Notes: a model not told the origin generated them from the letters alone. 64,000 nt of DNA from Bacteroidales bacterium (GCA_017554325.1 JAFZIP010000009.1:83484-147483), one strand, 5' to 3'. Shown: positions 1-9,629, numbered from the stretch's first letter. Numbers and translations: made by a program.

Positions 1-879
1 ATGTTGGGGACTATGTTCGGATTTGCAGGATGGAATATGATAGGTGCAGGTTCGGGAATATTGAGAGACTATGGCGGTAATCTGTTGGTAAATTTCTATT
101 TTGGTCCGGCCGTCAATGCTGCGAGAGGGATATCCAATTCGGTAAATACCGCTATTACCCAATTCAGCACCAATTTTACCATGGCAATGAACCCGCAAAT
201 TACCAAATCATACGCTTCAGAGAATCGCGACTATATGTTCAATTTGATCTATCGTGGTGCCAAGCTATCGGTATTCATGATGCTTTTCATCTCAGCACCT
301 GTTTTGCTTAACACTCCATTTATACTTGGAATATGGCTGAAAGAAGTACCCGAACATGCCGTCCTTTTCACACAGTTGACCATCATATACACCATGGTCG
401 AAATGGTTTCTGGTCCATTGGTTACATCCATGCTTGCCACAGGCAAAATTCGTAACTATCAAATTATTGTTGGAGGCATACAATGCCTCAATATCCCTAT
501 CGCATGGCTATTGCTCCATTTTGGGGCCATACCTGAAATAGTCGTCCTTGTGAGTATTTTCATTGCCCATTGCACTTTCTTTGCCCGATTATATATGCTA
601 AGGGGGATGATAGGGTTAGGAGCCCGCTCGTTCTTCAAAAGGGTCTATCTTACCATTTTGTTGACCGCTGCCATTGGCATCGCTTTGCCATTAGTGGCAC
701 ATCTGCTCATCCCACAAGGGTGGGTCAACTTTTTTGTGACATCCACATTATCTGTCTTCACCATGGGGCTTGCGATGCTATATGTGGGTTTTGACAAGTC
801 GGAACGTGAATTCGTGTATTCTGGTGCAAAGAAATTCTTACAGAGATTTAAAGGTAAATCAGATGATTCAAATCAGTGA
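1..879 (+). CDS. polysaccharide flippase (Wzx/MATE-like), 3' part only
   Basis: Integral membrane protein that most likely flips the lipid-linked repeat unit of the surface polysaccharide across the inner membrane. The 292 residues seen contain several strongly hydrophobic segments (for example residues 85-110, 150-195 and 215-265) and end in a basic, soluble tail, as in the polysaccharide/MOP exporter superfamily. Full members have about 480-520 residues, so the N-terminal half lies before the window and the ATG at base 1 is only an in-frame Met. It overlaps the next gene by 17 bases, which points to a shared transcript. Family level is fairly sure; substrate is unknown. Confidence 0.75.
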   Translation: MLGTMFGFAGWNMIGAGSGILRDYGGNLLVNFYFGPAVNAARGISNSVNTAITQFSTNFTMAMNPQITKSYASENRDYMFNLIYRGAKLSVFMMLFISAPVLLNTPFILGIWLKEVPEHAVLFTQLTIIYTMVEMVSGPLVTSMLATGKIRNYQIIVGGIQCLNIPIAWLLLHFGAIPEIVVLVSIFIAHCTFFARLYMLRGMIGLGARSFFKRVYLTILLTAAIGIALPLVAHLLIPQGWVNFFVTSTLSVFTMGLAMLYVGFDKSEREFVYSGAKKFLQRFKGKSDDSNQ

Positions 880-2035
880 TAAACGCAATTGCTGTGGTTG
901 TACAGCTTGCGCGAGCATTTGTCCGCACAAAGCCATCACCATGACTCCCGATGTAATGGGCTTCCTGTATCCGGTAGTTGACACGTCGTTGTGTGTCGAA
1001 TGCGGATTGTGCGAAAAGGTTTGCCAGTTTCATGAAGGCTATGATCGGTATGCCAATTACGATATACCTATTGTTTTTGGTTGCCGCCATAAGGATGAGG
1101 CAGAGCTTGTCCGTAGTCAGAGTGGGGCAGCAGCATGGGCCATTATGCAGACTTTCCTACAGGAACCTGGTGTAGTTTACGGTGTGGGTTATGAGTCGGT
1201 GACGCATATCGTACACAAAAGAGCCACTACTCTCGAAGAGTGCCAGGAGTTCCGAGGCTCAAAATATGTACAAAGCAACCTACGTGGTGTTTTCCAACAA
1301 GTGAAAGACGATTTGAAGGCAGGCCATCGCGTGCTATTCTTTGGTACGGGTTGTCAAGTGTCTGGGTTAAAATCGTTTTTGCCACTGCCTTTACATGATA
1401 ATCTTTTTGTGGTTGATATAGTATGCCATGCGACACCTTCTCCGGCATTTTGGAAGGCATATGTGCAGTATATGGAAAAGAAATACAATAGTACGATAAC
1501 GAAGGTCGATTTCCGTGACCAGACTTTTGGCTGGCATTCTCATGAAGAGTCGTTTTTCTTCTCAAATGACAAGAAGGTGTCATCGCATATCTTCCGTTCG
1601 TTGTTCTATGACCATCTGATTGTACGTAATTCATGTTTGAATTGCCATTTTACCAATTTTAAGCGTGTGTCCGACATTACGTTGTCCGATTTTTGGGGTT
1701 GGGAGAATCATTATAAGGAATGGAATGACAATAAAGGAGTCAGTCTGTTTCTTGTCAATTCTGATAAAGGGAAGCAGATGTTTGATAAATGTCAGCCATT
1801 TTTGTCTTTTATTGAAAGTGATATTGACAAATGCGTCCAGCCTCAACTACAACATCCTGCTGAGCAACCAGTAGATTATCTGATTGTACCACAATTGTTC
1901 CAGGAAAAAGGTTTCAAGGGCGTGGCTCGGAAATACGGTCATATTCCTGGTAAAAAATATTATCACAACAAGATCAATGCATACATTCATCAGATTCACC
2001 TTATCTTATCCCGAATCAAGCACTCATTCTCATGA
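863..2035 (+). CDS. 4Fe-4S / coenzyme F420 hydrogenase beta-subunit family protein
   Basis: Iron-sulfur flavoprotein-like enzyme of the FrhB type often found in polysaccharide loci beside pyruvyl transferases; the reaction there is not established. The N-terminus has two ferredoxin-like cysteine clusters (CCGCTACASICP near residues 8-19 and CVECGLCEKVC near 40-50), followed by the FrhB N- and C-terminal regions. I chose the ATG at 863 because the protein then begins just before the first cluster; an in-frame start at 770 would add 31 residues that look like flippase antisense-frame noise. 390 residues, normal for the family. It overlaps the next gene by four bases (ATGA), so the two are probably translated together. 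Confidence 0.8.
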   Translation: MIQISDKRNCCGCTACASICPHKAITMTPDVMGFLYPVVDTSLCVECGLCEKVCQFHEGYDRYANYDIPIVFGCRHKDEAELVRSQSGAAAWAIMQTFLQEPGVVYGVGYESVTHIVHKRATTLEECQEFRGSKYVQSNLRGVFQQVKDDLKAGHRVLFFGTGCQVSGLKSFLPLPLHDNLFVVDIVCHATPSPAFWKAYVQYMEKKYNSTITKVDFRDQTFGWHSHEESFFFSNDKKVSSHIFRSLFYDHLIVRNSCLNCHFTNFKRVSDITLSDFWGWENHYKEWNDNKGVSLFLVNSDKGKQMFDKCQPFLSFIESDIDKCVQPQLQHPAEQPVDYLIVPQLFQEKGFKGVARKYGHIPGKKYYHNKINAYIHQIHLILSRIKHSFS

Positions 2036-3096
2036 GAATAGGAATACTAACATTTCATCGTGCGCATAATTATGGAGCAGTGCTCCAGTGCTATGCCCTG
2101 CAGACTTACTTGCAAGGGCAGGGTCATCAGGTTAGTGTGATTGACTACTATCCCAGTCATTTTTTCAGTTTTTATAACTGGTTTCAGCCCCAGCTTCTGC
2201 GTGTGCGCAATCCTTTTGAATTCGTCCGTCGTATCAAACTGATTAACAACAAACGGAAGCGCCACCAAGCCTTTTCGCAGTTCATTGAGCAAAAGTTGAA
2301 CCTTTGCCCAGTCAGCGAGATATTCGAGCATCCCTTTGATGTCATCATTGTCGGTTCCGACCAAGTGTGGAACACCGTCAATGGATTCGATCCCTTCTAT
2401 TGGGGAGCCATCAAGTTGCCAGCCCAGACCCGCCTTATTAGTTATGCTGCTTCGATGCCTGACAAGCTTGAGCCCGAGAAGGCACAACTTGTACGGGACA
2501 TGCTGGATAATTTCGATGCAATTAGCGTTCGTGAGGCATCCTTGAAAAACATCCTCACAGAGTTAACAGGCAAGCAGCAAATCAGCCAAGTTCTCGACCC
2601 CACCGTGCTACTCCATACTGCCGACTGGCAGCAGCTCTCTTCCAAACGAATCATTCCGAAGCCCTATCTTCTGCTCTATCTAGTTCAGTATAAACCTGAA
2701 GTAGAGCGCATTGCTCGTCAGATAGCAGCGGAGCGTCATTTGGAGCTGATTTATATCACCCCCGATGTTGATTCCAAGACCTCTCCAGCTGTTTACGATA
2801 CTTCACCCGAAGACTTTATGAGCCTATTCCAATATGCCGATTTTGTGGTCAGTGCCTCATTCCATGGCACAGTCTTCGCTCTTCAATTTGGCCGCCCCTT
2901 CCTGTCCTTCCGTATGGGAATAGGTAGGGATGCGCGAGTAGCCAGTTTGTTGGAACCGCTTGGAATGACTCACCATTTCACCGACAGCTACAATCCCATG
3001 GCTGACTATAACTGTCATTTAGAAGAAAGCAGATTAGAGGCGTTGAGAAGTCTTTCTTACAAGTATTTGGAAGATTCTGTTCAAGAAAACGCATAA
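2032..3096 (+). CDS. polysaccharide pyruvyl transferase family protein
   Basis: Predicted to add a pyruvate ketal from phosphoenolpyruvate to a sugar of the repeat unit (CsaB/WcaK-like superfamily). The N-terminus (MRIGILTFHRAHNYGAVLQC) is the usual GT-B-like start of this family, GSDQVWN near residue 107 is a family hallmark, and the C-terminal SASFHGTVFALQFGRP motif near 280 is the usual second half signature. 354 residues, full length. The start overlaps the stop of the FrhB-like gene, a pairing seen in many Bacteroidales capsule loci. Actual acceptor sugar is unknown. Confidence 0.85.
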   Translation: MRIGILTFHRAHNYGAVLQCYALQTYLQGQGHQVSVIDYYPSHFFSFYNWFQPQLLRVRNPFEFVRRIKLINNKRKRHQAFSQFIEQKLNLCPVSEIFEHPFDVIIVGSDQVWNTVNGFDPFYWGAIKLPAQTRLISYAASMPDKLEPEKAQLVRDMLDNFDAISVREASLKNILTELTGKQQISQVLDPTVLLHTADWQQLSSKRIIPKPYLLLYLVQYKPEVERIARQIAAERHLELIYITPDVDSKTSPAVYDTSPEDFMSLFQYADFVVSASFHGTVFALQFGRPFLSFRMGIGRDARVASLLEPLGMTHHFTDSYNPMADYNCHLEESRLEALRSLSYKYLEDSVQENA

Positions 3097-3103
3097 TAAA
3101 CAC

Positions 3104-4144
3104 ATGAATACCTCAACACCAATGCTCAGTGTCGTTATCATTTCCCACAACCAGCGGGAGGTGCTACGTCGTTGCATAGAGAGCGTTCTTCAGCAGCAGA
3201 CCACTTTCCCTGTGCAAGTCATCGTAAGCGATGACCGTTCAACGGATGGGACCCGTGAGATGCTGACCGAAGAATACAAAGGTAGGGTCATAGCCACTTT
3301 TTTCGATTCCGACAAGTGTAATACGACTTTGACGTTGGAACGGGCATCCTACAACCGGCTGAATGGGTTGAAGTATGCCACAGGTAAATATCTTATCAAC
3401 ATTGATGGCGACGACTTCTATACGAGTACGGATTTGTTCCAGTCGATGGTAGATACCCTTGAAGCGCATCCTGAATGTACACTCTGTTGTCAGAACTATT
3501 GCGTAGTTGATTCCGAAAATGTGGATGTTCCCCACATCCCGGCATGCACTAGTGAAATACTAATGCGTGAAGGTATGGTACCTGCGAGAAAGTTTTTCTC
3601 GCAGGTACCATACCTTCACGCATCGTGCTTTGTTGCACGATGCGGGAAGGTATTTACAGCCGACAATATTGAAGGTATACCATACGATGACAATATGATT
3701 CCCATTCGATACCTGGAGGATGGCATGGTTGCAGTCGTCAATCGCTGCGATTTCGTTTATGTGCAGTATGGCCATTCTACATGTGCTTCAATGCAGGATA
3801 ATGACAAATCAATACTCTTTTTGCCAGAAATCTTCCTCGCTCGGTTAGCTCCGTCGTTAGCAGGCGTGTTTATGAGGCGAAATCTAGGAGCTTTTTCATT
3901 CGTTTCCGAGATGGTCATTAAACGGGAGCCTATTTCTAATGACGTTCGGACTTTTTTCGGACATTGCGACATTTTCATACTCAAGAACCTCAATGCTCAA
4001 TTGGATTTTGGCAAGCGTTTGAGGTACCATTTGATTCATGCTTGGACATCCATTATGTTTGCTCTGCACTTGCATTCGCCTTTTGCGTATAGAATTCTAT
4101 ACCGACTGGCTATGGGTGATGTTACAGCAGATGTGAAGTTTTAA
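3104..4144 (+). CDS. glycosyltransferase family 2
   Basis: GT-A fold transferase expected to add one sugar to the lipid-linked repeat unit on the cytoplasmic membrane face. It shows the family 2 start (SVVIISHNQREVLRRCIESVL, residues about 9-29), the SDDRSTDGT nucleotide-binding motif and the NIDGDDFY metal-binding DxD-like motif near residue 100. 346 residues, full length. Odd feature: codons around residues 154-174 are encoded by a perfect 29-base inverted repeat (listed separately), and a second 8-bp hairpin follows at once. The reading frame remains open through both, so the gene is probably functional, but the sequence near residues 155-175 may not be ancestral. Confidence 0.85.
   Translation: MNTSTPMLSVVIISHNQREVLRRCIESVLQQQTTFPVQVIVSDDRSTDGTREMLTEEYKGRVIATFFDSDKCNTTLTLERASYNRLNGLKYATGKYLINIDGDDFYTSTDLFQSMVDTLEAHPECTLCCQNYCVVDSENVDVPHIPACTSEILMREGMVPARKFFSQVPYLHASCFVARCGKVFTADNIEGIPYDDNMIPIRYLEDGMVAVVNRCDFVYVQYGHSTCASMQDNDKSILFLPEIFLARLAPSLAGVFMRRNLGAFSFVSEMVIKREPISNDVRTFFGHCDIFILKNLNAQLDFGKRLRYHLIHAWTSIMFALHLHSPFAYRILYRLAMGDVTADVKF
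3563..3623. repeat. perfect 29-bp inverted repeat with 3-base loop inside a glycosyltransferase gene
   Basis: Bases 3563-3591 are the exact reverse complement of 3595-3623, with only 3592-3594 (GTT) between them. Such a stem in coding DNA is far longer than chance allows. A second hairpin follows directly: 3621-3628 pairs with 3635-3642 (8 bp, 6-base loop). The open frame continues across both. A template-switch event that perfected an older imperfect palindrome is the simplest explanation (inference). Confidence 0.95.
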
Positions 4145-4179
4145 TCCTCATTGACCAAATAATCCAAAAAGCAATAAAG

Positions 4180-4593
4180 ATGAAATATGAAGAATTGTAT
4201 TTAGGACAGTCGGCATCTTTAAGCAAAAAAATCACAACAGAAGATGTCGTCGCCTTTTCTGACATGTGTTTGGATAAAAACCCCGTCCATCTTGATGCGG
4301 AGTATGCAGAGAAAAGTTTTTTTAAAGGACGGATTGTTTATGGCTATTTGACAGCTTCGTTGTTTTCGGGTGTTATCGGTTCAATCTTGCCAGGAAAAGG
4401 ATCAATATACCTAAACCAAAACATGAATTTCAGGAAACCGGTTTATCATGGCGAGACAATCACAGCCACCTGTACTATTGTAAACATAAGGAATGATAAG
4501 CCAATTGTCACATTGGAAACTGTTGCGAAAAATGAAAAAGGCGAAGTCGTAGTGGATGGAACTGCGCTTATAAAATTATATCAAGATGAATAA
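4180..4593 (+). CDS. MaoC-like hot-dog dehydratase
   Basis: Probable (R)-3-hydroxyacyl-CoA/ACP dehydratase or hydratase of the MaoC family. 137 residues with the catalytic D-x-NP-x-H pattern (DKNPVHLDAEYA, about residues 32-43) and the GRIVYG loop in the right place. It starts 35 bases after the glycosyltransferase and overlaps the following acyltransferase by eight bases. Next to an LpxA-like enzyme it may provide a 3-hydroxyacyl or enoyl group for N- or O-acylation of a sugar (inference). Some MaoC-like proteins in such loci act on sugars' acyl groups only indirectly, so substrate is open. Confidence 0.8.
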   Translation: MKYEELYLGQSASLSKKITTEDVVAFSDMCLDKNPVHLDAEYAEKSFFKGRIVYGYLTASLFSGVIGSILPGKGSIYLNQNMNFRKPVYHGETITATCTIVNIRNDKPIVTLETVAKNEKGEVVVDGTALIKLYQDE

Positions 4594-5266
4594 AATACAC
4601 CAATCGGTAATCATAGAAGGGAATGTGCAATTAGGCAACAATAATACTATTTTGCCCAATTGCGTCATTTATGGCCCAGTAGAAATCGGCGATGACAATA
4701 TTATTGGTCCTAATGTTGTTATTGGAACACCTGGTCAAGACACTCGTAATAGATATTACGACTCGTCTAACTGTAAAATAAAAATTGGTAATAGAAATAT
4801 AATTAGGGAATTCACGGCAATACAAAAGCCGTGCTACGAGGATATCACTCTTATTGGAGATGATGTTTTTCTGATGCAATCGGTGCATATTCCCCATGAT
4901 GCCCATGTTTATAACAAAGCTGTTATCACCCCTATGTGCGTGTTGGCTGGGATAGCAAAAATACTTGAGGGTGCCAATTTGGCAATTGGATGCTCGGTAA
5001 ATCAATACACCGTTGTTGGTCAATACTCAATTGCGGCTGCAGGGGCTGTTGTGATGAAAAACATAAAACCTTTTTCAAAGTACATTCCCGGTAAGCAGAT
5101 AAGTGTAAATAAATATGCAGTTGATAAATATGGTTTTAGCGACTTTGCAGAGGAAATTGAGGCCTATGTACTTGATGATTTTTCCCCAAAATCCGAACCT
5201 GTCAAATCGATTGTGACCACCTTTGATAATTGGGTAAAAAAATATGGTCATGACACATACAAATAA
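4586..5266 (+). CDS. LpxA-like left-handed beta-helix acyltransferase
   Basis: Hexapeptide-repeat acyltransferase resembling UDP-GlcNAc O-acyltransferase LpxA, but in a polysaccharide locus. The first 150 residues are hexapeptide repeats ([IVL]-G-x4). HIPHDAHV at 101-108 aligns by eye with the LpxA active-site region, H104 taking the place of the catalytic histidine. The C-terminal part (residues about 180-226) is helical. 226 residues, somewhat shorter than LpxA. The overlap with the MaoC gene upstream and the aminotransferase just downstream suggests that it transfers a hydroxyacyl group to a nucleotide amino sugar; this is inference. Confidence 0.78.
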   Translation: MNKIHQSVIIEGNVQLGNNNTILPNCVIYGPVEIGDDNIIGPNVVIGTPGQDTRNRYYDSSNCKIKIGNRNIIREFTAIQKPCYEDITLIGDDVFLMQSVHIPHDAHVYNKAVITPMCVLAGIAKILEGANLAIGCSVNQYTVVGQYSIAAAGAVVMKNIKPFSKYIPGKQISVNKYAVDKYGFSDFAEEIEAYVLDDFSPKSEPVKSIVTTFDNWVKKYGHDTYK

Positions 5267-5270
5267 AATA

Positions 5271-6413
5271 ATGATACCCTTTCTTTCATTAAAAGATGTT
5301 ACGGAACTTCATGGGGTCGAAATCAACGAGGCCGTGACCCGTGTGGTCAACAGCGGCTGGTATCTCCAAGGTGAAGAGAATAAACGCTTTGAGGAGAACT
5401 ATGCCAAGTTCATTGGAACCCAGTATTGCATAGGCTGTGCCAATGGCCTTGATGCGCTCATCTGGATTTTCCGTGCCTACATTGAAATGGGCGTGATGCA
5501 GCCTGGTGATGAGGTGATTGTTCCGGCCAACACCTATATTGCAACCATCCTTGCTATTACTGAAAATGGCTTAAAACCCATCTTGGTTGAACCAAAGTTG
5601 AATACCTTGGAAATTGATGATGACCTCATAGAATCCGCCATTACTCCAAAAACAAAGGCTATTGCTATAGTACACCTCTACGGCCGCAATGCCTATACGG
5701 AGAAGATTGGTGCGTTGTGCAAGAAGTATAACCTAAAACTTGTTGAGGATAATGCACAGGCGCATGGATGCTTGGTAAAGGTTAGAGGTGAGGGGTTAGA
5801 GGTTAGAGAAATGATGACCGGTTCTATTGGTGATGCGGCTGGTCATAGCTTTTATCCTGGCAAGAACCTTGGTGCTTTGGGTGATGGTGGTGCTGTTACC
5901 ACCAATGATACTGAACTGGCTGCTGCTGTTCGTGCTTTGGCCAACTATGGAAGCCAGAAGAAGTATGTCTTCAAATACACAGGTCGTAACAGTCGACTCG
6001 ATGAGATTCAGGCTGCTGTGTTGGATGTGAAGTTGAAGTATCTTGTAGAGGATAATGCCCACCGCAAAGAAGTGGCTAATTACTATTACGACCACATCAA
6101 TAATCCGTTGATTACCCTGCCGGACCGTTTGCCTAATGAGCAGAATGCATACCATCTTTTCCCGATTCTTGTGGCTGATGGCAAGCGTGATACCTTGCAT
6201 AATTATTTAGAGCAAAATGGTGTGAGTACATTGATTCATTATCCCATTGCACCGCATAAGCAGGAATGCTATGCTAAGGCTGATTGGAATATGCCACAAC
6301 TGTCGTTGTCTATTACAGAACGCTTGGCAGATGAAGAGTTGAGCCTGCCTATTGGACCGGCAATAGCATTGGACGATGTTGCAATAGTGGTGGAATTAAT
6401 CAATAAGTTCTAA
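5271..6413 (+). CDS. DegT/DnrJ/EryC1 sugar aminotransferase (FdtB/QdtB-like)
   Basis: PLP-dependent transaminase that turns a dTDP- or UDP-keto sugar into an amino sugar. Visible motifs: [30 protein letters not shown] (aspartate for the PLP pyridine) and the PLP lysine in [16 protein letters not shown] prefer the ATG at 5271 because MIPFLSL is the usual N-terminus; an in-frame ATG at 5244 lies inside the previous gene. The strong [20 protein letters not shown] pattern resembles 3-aminotransferases such as FdtB. Odd: about 12 extra residues just after AQAHGC are encoded by a degenerate GGTTAGA repeat (5782-5808). Confidence 0.85.
   Translation: MIPFLSLKDVTELHGVEINEAVTRVVNSGWYLQGEENKRFEENYAKFIGTQYCIGCANGLDALIWIFRAYIEMGVMQPGDEVIVPANTYIATILAITENGLKPILVEPKLNTLEIDDDLIESAITPKTKAIAIVHLYGRNAYTEKIGALCKKYNLKLVEDNAQAHGCLVKVRGEGLEVREMMTGSIGDAAGHSFYPGKNLGALGDGGAVTTNDTELAAAVRALANYGSQKKYVFKYTGRNSRLDEIQAAVLDVKLKYLVEDNAHRKEVANYYYDHINNPLITLPDRLPNEQNAYHLFPILVADGKRDTLHNYLEQNGVSTLIHYPIAPHKQECYAKADWNMPQLSLSITERLADEELSLPIGPAIALDDVAIVVELINKF
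5782..5808. repeat. in-frame GGTTAGA-type repeat insertion inside the aminotransferase gene
   Basis: Three copies of GGTTAGA plus one variant (GGTGAGG) sit within coding sequence and give roughly [10 protein letters not shown] between AQAHGC and the MTGSIGD segment, which are nearly adjacent in this family. The repeat looks like the AGAGTTGAGAGTT-type small repeats found between Bacteroidales genes (compare 35919-35954). Its insertion is in frame and lies in a surface loop region before the PLP lysine. Confidence 0.65.
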
Positions 6414-6433
6414 CCGATTCTTTGTTATACAAC

Positions 6434-7369
6434 ATGGAAAGACCACTGGTTTCTGTATTTGTCCTTACCTTTAATAGTTCAAAAACTGTTGTAGAAACGT
6501 TAGATAGTATCTACAATCTGACTTACCCGCAGATTGAACTAATTATTTCCGACGATGCGTCAAAGGACAATACCATAGAGATGTGTACATCATGGATTGA
6601 AGAGCATAAAACGCGTTTTGCGAAAGTGCAAATGATAACGGTACCAAAGAATACAGGAACCACGCAAAATTTCCATCGTGCAGCAGCGGCTTGCCATGCC
6701 AAGTGGATTAAAGGGATTGCTGGGGATGACGCATTATATCCAGAGAGCATTTCAAATCTTATGGAGTTTTGTGCAGCTCACCCTGATGCCCGTATGATAT
6801 TGGGTAATGCTGGACGTTTTGACACATACTTGGATGATGCACATTTTACGGGTGTTAGTGGTCCGGATTTGAATATAACAAAAGTATCAACAGCTAAACA
6901 ACAATATGATATCCTTCTTTGTTGGGCTTGTATCGATGCTCCTGCCGTCTTTTATCATCGTACCATTTTTGAAGACCCTGATTTTCAGGACTGTGGTTAT
7001 GGTGTTCTTGAGGACTATCCGCTGTTTTTGAGATATACCAAACTGGGCCATTATATCTACTATTGCGATACGATGGTGTGTAGGTACCGGCAGTCTGCAA
7101 CCTCAGTCCAACGTACTAATAACTATAATAACCTAATAACCAAGAGTTATCTCGCTCACTTCTTTGGAGAAACTCATGCCTATTTCCAAGGCCTTGAGAA
7201 AGTGGCAAGATATGTGGTGAACACCCATGATTGGGTGAATTGTTATTGTAAGAATAGAGTATCAAGAAACGTGTTTAACTTCTTAGCTTATCCTATTTAT
7301 TGGGTATTTTATAGGATTCAACAAAAGAAGTGTTTCAAACGAATCGAAAACGCAATAAAAAAAGGATAA
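6434..7369 (+). CDS. glycosyltransferase family 2
   Basis: GT-A transferase for repeat-unit assembly. VSVFVLTFNSSKTVVETLDS near the N-terminus, ISDDASKDNT and the KGIAGDDALYPE segment (DxD-like) near residue 93 identify the family. 311 residues from the ATG at 6434; a TTG twelve bases upstream is possible but less likely. The C-terminus is basic with a hydrophobic stretch (NFLAYPIYWVFYRIQ) that may contact the membrane. Donor and acceptor cannot be read from sequence. Confidence 0.85.
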   Translation: MERPLVSVFVLTFNSSKTVVETLDSIYNLTYPQIELIISDDASKDNTIEMCTSWIEEHKTRFAKVQMITVPKNTGTTQNFHRAAAACHAKWIKGIAGDDALYPESISNLMEFCAAHPDARMILGNAGRFDTYLDDAHFTGVSGPDLNITKVSTAKQQYDILLCWACIDAPAVFYHRTIFEDPDFQDCGYGVLEDYPLFLRYTKLGHYIYYCDTMVCRYRQSATSVQRTNNYNNLITKSYLAHFFGETHAYFQGLEKVARYVVNTHDWVNCYCKNRVSRNVFNFLAYPIYWVFYRIQQKKCFKRIENAIKKG

Positions 7370-7374
7370 ATAAT

Positions 7375-8595
7375 ATGCAAAGAATAATATTTGTAAATTT
7401 ACACGCTAATGAATTTCTTGTTAAAACGACAAGTAAATTTATTTGGAAACAGTCGTGTGCGTTTAAACATAAGTACTTTCTGGAGTATCTTTTGGATAAT
7501 CCAGAAGTAGAGGTTTGTAATTATATCAATGAGGATGGCTTTACTCTGGCAAGGTCGCTTCCCAAACCCATTATGTGGTTCTTAAGGAAGTTGCGTTTCG
7601 CGGAAAACCGTTATGTGATGCGTAAGAACGGAATATCCCGCAAACAGATTAAGGTCATCAGGAAGAGGGATATAAGTCCCGACGACATAGTAATTGGGTA
7701 TCGGCATGTGCCTTGCTCTCTGACAGATATGGCTGACATCAAAGCTTTCAAGGCAATCAGCATGATTCATTTCCATGGGCAGCAGTCTGACTCAGATTTG
7801 ATACAAAAAGCAAATCCCGATGTATTATTCAATGAATGTAACTTGGGTAAGTGTTCTGAGATATTCAGGCGGTACTATGCTTGGTATCAAGGGAAGTTCA
7901 TAGTACATCCATTTGTGGCAGCTCCAAGATTTAAACGGGTTAAGCCTTTCGCTGAAAGAGAAAGCAGGTGTTTTTCCACAGGTACAATCACCTATAAGTT
8001 GCACCCTGAATTCTTGGAAGTGTATGGGGATTCATGTGACCAGCCAACCAGAAAACAAATACTTGCAAATAAAGATGAGTTGGAATCTCTAGTGGCTTGC
8101 TATAATAGCGACTACTTGGAAGATACAGACATGAAGAAATATCTTCCGGAAGATAGCCGTTGGACTCATTACAAAAAAGTGTGGTATAATGCTCGTCATA
8201 CAGGGCATCAAAAGAAATACTTCTCTTTTAATATGGTGGATAAGTTCAACGACTTTAAGATATGTCTTGTCGGTGAAGAAATACTGGGTGTCCCTGGTAT
8301 CGGCTTTGTGGAAGGTATGTCTTGCGGTGGTGCTTATATTGGACAACGAATGGGCTATTATGAGGACTACGGGATGCAGGAAGGCGTTCATTACATAGGA
8401 TATGATGGAACTTTGGAAGATTTAAAGGCCAAGATTACATATTACCAGAAGGCGGAGAACCAGGGAGAGTTGGAGCGAATCGCCAATGCTGGTTATGAAT
8501 TTGCTCAGACCCATTTCCGTGGGGATATAGTAGCAAAAGAATTATTAGAGAAACTTCAAAAAGCACAAGTTGAATGGAAGGCATCCAAGGACTAA
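7375..8595 (+). CDS. glycosyltransferase-like protein (GT-B type)
   Basis: Predicted GT-B transferase of 406 residues. The C-terminal third has the donor-binding layout of family 4-like enzymes: an acidic EGMSCGG motif near residue 318, followed by GVHYIGYDGTLEDLKAKI. The N-terminal half is not typical and contains a basic WFLRKLRF stretch. The ATG at 7375 follows the upstream stop by eight bases; a GTG at 7330 would overlap the previous gene. It is close enough to its neighbours to share their transcript. Family assignment is moderate and the sugar is unknown. Confidence 0.6.
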   Translation: MQRIIFVNLHANEFLVKTTSKFIWKQSCAFKHKYFLEYLLDNPEVEVCNYINEDGFTLARSLPKPIMWFLRKLRFAENRYVMRKNGISRKQIKVIRKRDISPDDIVIGYRHVPCSLTDMADIKAFKAISMIHFHGQQSDSDLIQKANPDVLFNECNLGKCSEIFRRYYAWYQGKFIVHPFVAAPRFKRVKPFAERESRCFSTGTITYKLHPEFLEVYGDSCDQPTRKQILANKDELESLVACYNSDYLEDTDMKKYLPEDSRWTHYKKVWYNARHTGHQKKYFSFNMVDKFNDFKICLVGEEILGVPGIGFVEGMSCGGAYIGQRMGYYEDYGMQEGVHYIGYDGTLEDLKAKITYYQKAENQGELERIANAGYEFAQTHFRGDIVAKELLEKLQKAQVEWKASKD

Positions 8596-8627
8596 AGTCA
8601 GATCCTATATCAACTACAATAACCACA

Positions 8628-9629
8628 ATGGAGAAAAAAAGAGAATATTGGATTGATGTACTGCGCTGCTTCGCGTGTGTAATGGTGTTGTTTTGTCATG
8701 CCCCTGCGCCTGATAATGCAAAGAGCATGATTGGGACTGCATTCGGAATGGTGAATGCTTACCTTGGTATGGCTTGGGGCCCTGTTCTTTTCTTCATGAT
8801 ATCCGGCGCATGTGTATTATGGGGGGGGCAAGATTCTGCACGGGTCTTTTTCAAAAAGCGTTTTTCGAGAGTGCTGTGTCCGACCATAGTGTGGAGTGTG
8901 GTTTATGTGTTGCTTGAACAATATGTATGGAAAACTAATGTGAGTAGTGTCTCACATAAATTGCTAATGATTCCATTTGCCCCACAGTACGGCTTGCTAT
9001 GGTTCATGTATGTTATCATTGCCATATATCTCGTTACTCCAATCTTCTCGGTTTGGTTAGAACGGTGTAGCAAAAAGGATTTACAGCTTTATCTTGCAAT
9101 TTGGGCCATAACATTATTGTTTCCTTACGTGAGGGTGTCTCAGCCAGAAATATCAAGTGGACTTATGTCCGGAAATGGTTTGTTGTATTATTTTGGAGGT
9201 TGGATGTGGGTTGCTGTGTTTGGCTATTATTGTAGAAGATATGTGAATATTCAGTTGAGAGTTTGGCATTATACATTAATACTGATTGTCCCGCTGAGTG
9301 TATTAGCTTTTAAACTTTTATCTGGAGAAACAATTACCAATTGTCTTAGCATTGCCTCTGTCTTTGCTACTGCATATGCTTTCGTAATTATCCAAAACAC
9401 ATCTTTTAAAGGAGTACTAAGAAAACAAGTGGAGGTATTCTCTAAATATAGTTTTGGCATTTATCTATGTCACATGCTTTTCATTCACCCTTTTAGAATT
9501 TGGATTTCTCAATTTGGTTTTGACTCATATATTCAGATTCCTATTACCGTCATTGTTTGCGGTACATGTACGTATCTGCTTGTATGGCTAATCTCTAAAC
9601 TGCCATTTAGCAAGTATATAATCGGATAA
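8628..9629 (+). CDS. acyltransferase family 3 membrane protein
   Basis: Multispanning membrane O-acyltransferase (OafA/Exo Z-type) that acetylates or succinylates exported sugars. It begins with the family signature WIDVLRCFACVMVLFCH (arginine and histidine of the active-site region) and has about ten hydrophobic segments over 333 residues. The ATG at 8628 places this motif at the N-terminus, as usual. The upstream in-frame TTG at 8574 would overlap the previous gene. Its position in the locus fits decoration of the repeat unit. Confidence 0.82.
   Translation: MEKKREYWIDVLRCFACVMVLFCHAPAPDNAKSMIGTAFGMVNAYLGMAWGPVLFFMISGACVLWGGQDSARVFFKKRFSRVLCPTIVWSVVYVLLEQYVWKTNVSSVSHKLLMIPFAPQYGLLWFMYVIIAIYLVTPIFSVWLERCSKKDLQLYLAIWAITLLFPYVRVSQPEISSGLMSGNGLLYYFGGWMWVAVFGYYCRRYVNIQLRVWHYTLILIVPLSVLAFKLLSGETITNCLSIASVFATAYAFVIIQNTSFKGVLRKQVEVFSKYSFGIYLCHMLFIHPFRIWISQFGFDSYIQIPITVIVCGTCTYLLVWLISKLPFSKYIIG

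Noticed and set aside
3563..3623. Transcription terminator
   Set aside because: The long hairpin has no following T run, lies in the middle of an open gene and the frame continues for 170 codons.
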